Program-made: the position numbers and the translations under genes | NCBI GenBank assembly: GCA_037127315.1 | Contig: JBBBDQ010001294.1 | Span: forward strand, 340,001-404,000 | DNA: 64,000 bases | Direction: 5' to 3' | DNA from: Ascarosepion bandense | Taxonomy: Eukaryota > Mollusca > Cephalopoda > Sepiida > Sepiidae | Notes under the pieces: generated by a model | Database searches by the model: none | Told to the model about the DNA's origin: nothing | Seen by the model: only the letters and a program-made list of their open reading frames with translations | In this document: piece after piece, positions 63,107 through 64,000 of the stretch | Numbering within the stretch: position 1 is the first letter of the stretch | Layout of the letters: each line of letters starts with the position of its first letter

Positions 63107-63160
63107 TCATCTACATACAAGCCTGTTTCGCTGTATCACAGCTCATCAGTGTGGCTAGAC
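63106..63160 (-). ncRNA. Hammerhead ribozyme motif A, complete core
   Basis: Minus strand: CTGATGA (63,149-63,143), stem II GCTGT-GAT-ACAGC (five Watson-Crick pairs), GAAA (63,129-63,126), then CAGGCTTGTA, where CA/UG may form a minimal stem III followed by the cleavable UA. ACA before the core pairs with TGT after it, with GTC/GAC further out, giving a bulged stem I. All core bases of a type I hammerhead are present. A short stem III is known for ribozymes of Penelope-like elements and related retroposons. Activity is inferred, not shown. Confidence 0.75.
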
Positions 63161-63164
63161 GCAT

Positions 63165-63246
63165 TCACTTACTTCTGGTCGAGATCGAAACTCGACTATT
63201 TTGGTGTCAGTCAGAGTCACTACTCCCTAAGCCATTGACGCATGGA
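63165..63246 (-). mobile_element. tRNA-like head upstream of hammerhead A
   Basis: Minus strand: A-box-like TGGCTTAGGGA (63,234-63,224) and B-box-like GAGTTTCGATCTC (63,193-63,181), with tRNA-like spacing. About 20 bp later the hammerhead begins. This order (Pol III-type promoter, then hammerhead) is that of the schistosome Sm-alpha SINE-like family. Confidence 0.65.
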
Positions 63247-63404
63247 ATCAGAGAAGGGAAATTTTAACGTGTTGTATATAAGTAGTGTATACACACGCCA
63301 GTCACCGAGAGAACTCAATTCATTTATGAAGAGTCACGCAAATAGCAGAAGTGGAAACTGTTTTAAAAATTTTCTTCTCCAGAGAGCTCAATCGTAATGA
63401 GAGC

Positions 63405-63629
63405 ATGCATTTCACATATACATATATATGTATATATATTTCATATATACATATATATACATTTCACATATACATATATACATATATATACATTTCACAT
63501 ATACATACATAGCACGTATGCATATAGACATACACATTTCACACATATATTTATAGACATACACATTTCACATATATATATTTATATACATACACATTTT
63601 ACACATATTTATTTATAGACATACACATT

Positions 63630-63660
<31 letters not shown>

Positions 63661-63703
63661 CATTTCACATATAGATATATATATTTATATACATATACAT
63701 TTC

Positions 63704-63738
<35 letters not shown>

Positions 63739-63752
63739 CATATACATTTCAC

Positions 63753-63783
<31 letters not shown>

Positions 63784-63868
63784 CATATACATTTCACATA
63801 TATATATATATATATATATTTATATACATATACATTTCACATATATATATATATATATTGAGGGGAAA
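63405..63868. repeat. TA-rich minisatellite (ACATTTCACATATA units)
   Basis: About a dozen repeats of ACATTTCACATATA separated by variable (TA)n and TTTATATACATAT. It lies between the two hammerhead motifs. Confidence 0.9.
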
Positions 63869-63872
63869 ACTT

Positions 63873-63929
63873 AACATATCACACTGATGAGCTGTAAATA
63901 CAGTGAAACAGGCTTGTATGTAGATAACT

Positions 63930-63932
<3 letters not shown>
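63873..63932 (+). ncRNA. Hammerhead ribozyme motif B, complete core
   Basis: Plus strand: stem I 5' strand AACA-TATC-ACA, CTGATGA (63,884-63,890), stem II GCTGT-AAAT-ACAGT (one G-U pair), GAAA (63,905-63,908), CAGGCTTGTA with predicted cleavage after 63,918, then stem I 3' strand TGT-A-GATA-AC-TGTT. All three stem I blocks pair, with small bulges. It is the inverted partner of motif A. Followed by (TA)n. Confidence 0.75.

Positions 63933-63968
<36 letters not shown>
63933..63968. repeat. (TA)n microsatellite
   Basis: A TA tract directly 3' of hammerhead B, mirroring the tract beside hammerhead A. Confidence 0.95.
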
Positions 63969-63969
<1 letters not shown>

Positions 63970-64000
63970 CTCCTATATTCTCCCCTTTCTATATTCTCTC

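Noticed and set aside
63397..63618. 73-residue ORF rich in H, I, Y and T
   Set aside because: It is read from the TA/CA-rich minisatellite and has no other support.

Overview
This 64 kb window is AT-rich eukaryotic intergenic or intronic DNA. I find no intact host gene, rRNA or true tRNA gene, and nothing bacterial. The repeat content points to a mollusc, most probably a coleoid cephalopod (octopus-like). The signs are tRNA-derived SINEs with a conserved body, a (CAT)n-linked repeat ending in GCATGGGTTGGACAG, several non-LTR retrotransposon families, an aquatic-type Copia element, and very many (TA)n tracts. Family and lineage names rest on motif recognition by eye; no database was searched.

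Layout. 0-4.5 kb: (TA)n tracts, a 383-bp terminal-inverted-repeat (TIR) element, a large imperfect foldback, and the only candidate host exons (minus strand, 2,984-4,484). 4.5-7.1 kb: a 2.6-kb purine-strand region with a 29/32-bp minisatellite. 7.5-9.3 kb: fragments of a LINE called LINE-B here. 9.9-15.6 kb: about 120 copies of a 48-bp satellite. 16-29 kb: 3' fragments of a second LINE (LINE-A), with hAT-like and Tc1-like insertions, a perfect 175-bp-arm palindrome and 110-bp tandem repeats. 30.5-33.7 kb: seven copies of an 87-bp repeat, then pyrimidine-rich DNA with a duplicated block. 34.3-37.5 kb: the most complete LINE-A, with endonuclease and reverse transcriptase remnants. 37.5-47.9 kb: a second copy of the TIR element, a LINE-A deletion derivative, a 164-bp satellite made from LINE coding sequence, a retroposon with hammerhead-like ends, and an 830-bp triplication interrupted by an LTR. 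48-60 kb: mariner remnants and a Copia element inserted inside a SINE. 60-64 kb: a piggyBac-like TTAA element enclosing a 116-bp tandem array, foldbacks, and two inverted hammerhead-ribozyme motifs with complete catalytic cores.

Nothing here forms an operon or pathway. The window is a record of nested transposition and of local tandem amplification of transposon pieces. The strongest candidate for an under-described system is a tRNA-headed retroposon family carrying hammerhead-type motifs in inverted orientation. Its clearest cores lie at 63,106-63,160 (minus) and 63,873-63,932 (plus), and decayed relatives lie at about 19.8, 42.3-42.6, 55.05, 57.8 and 62.2-62.35 kb.
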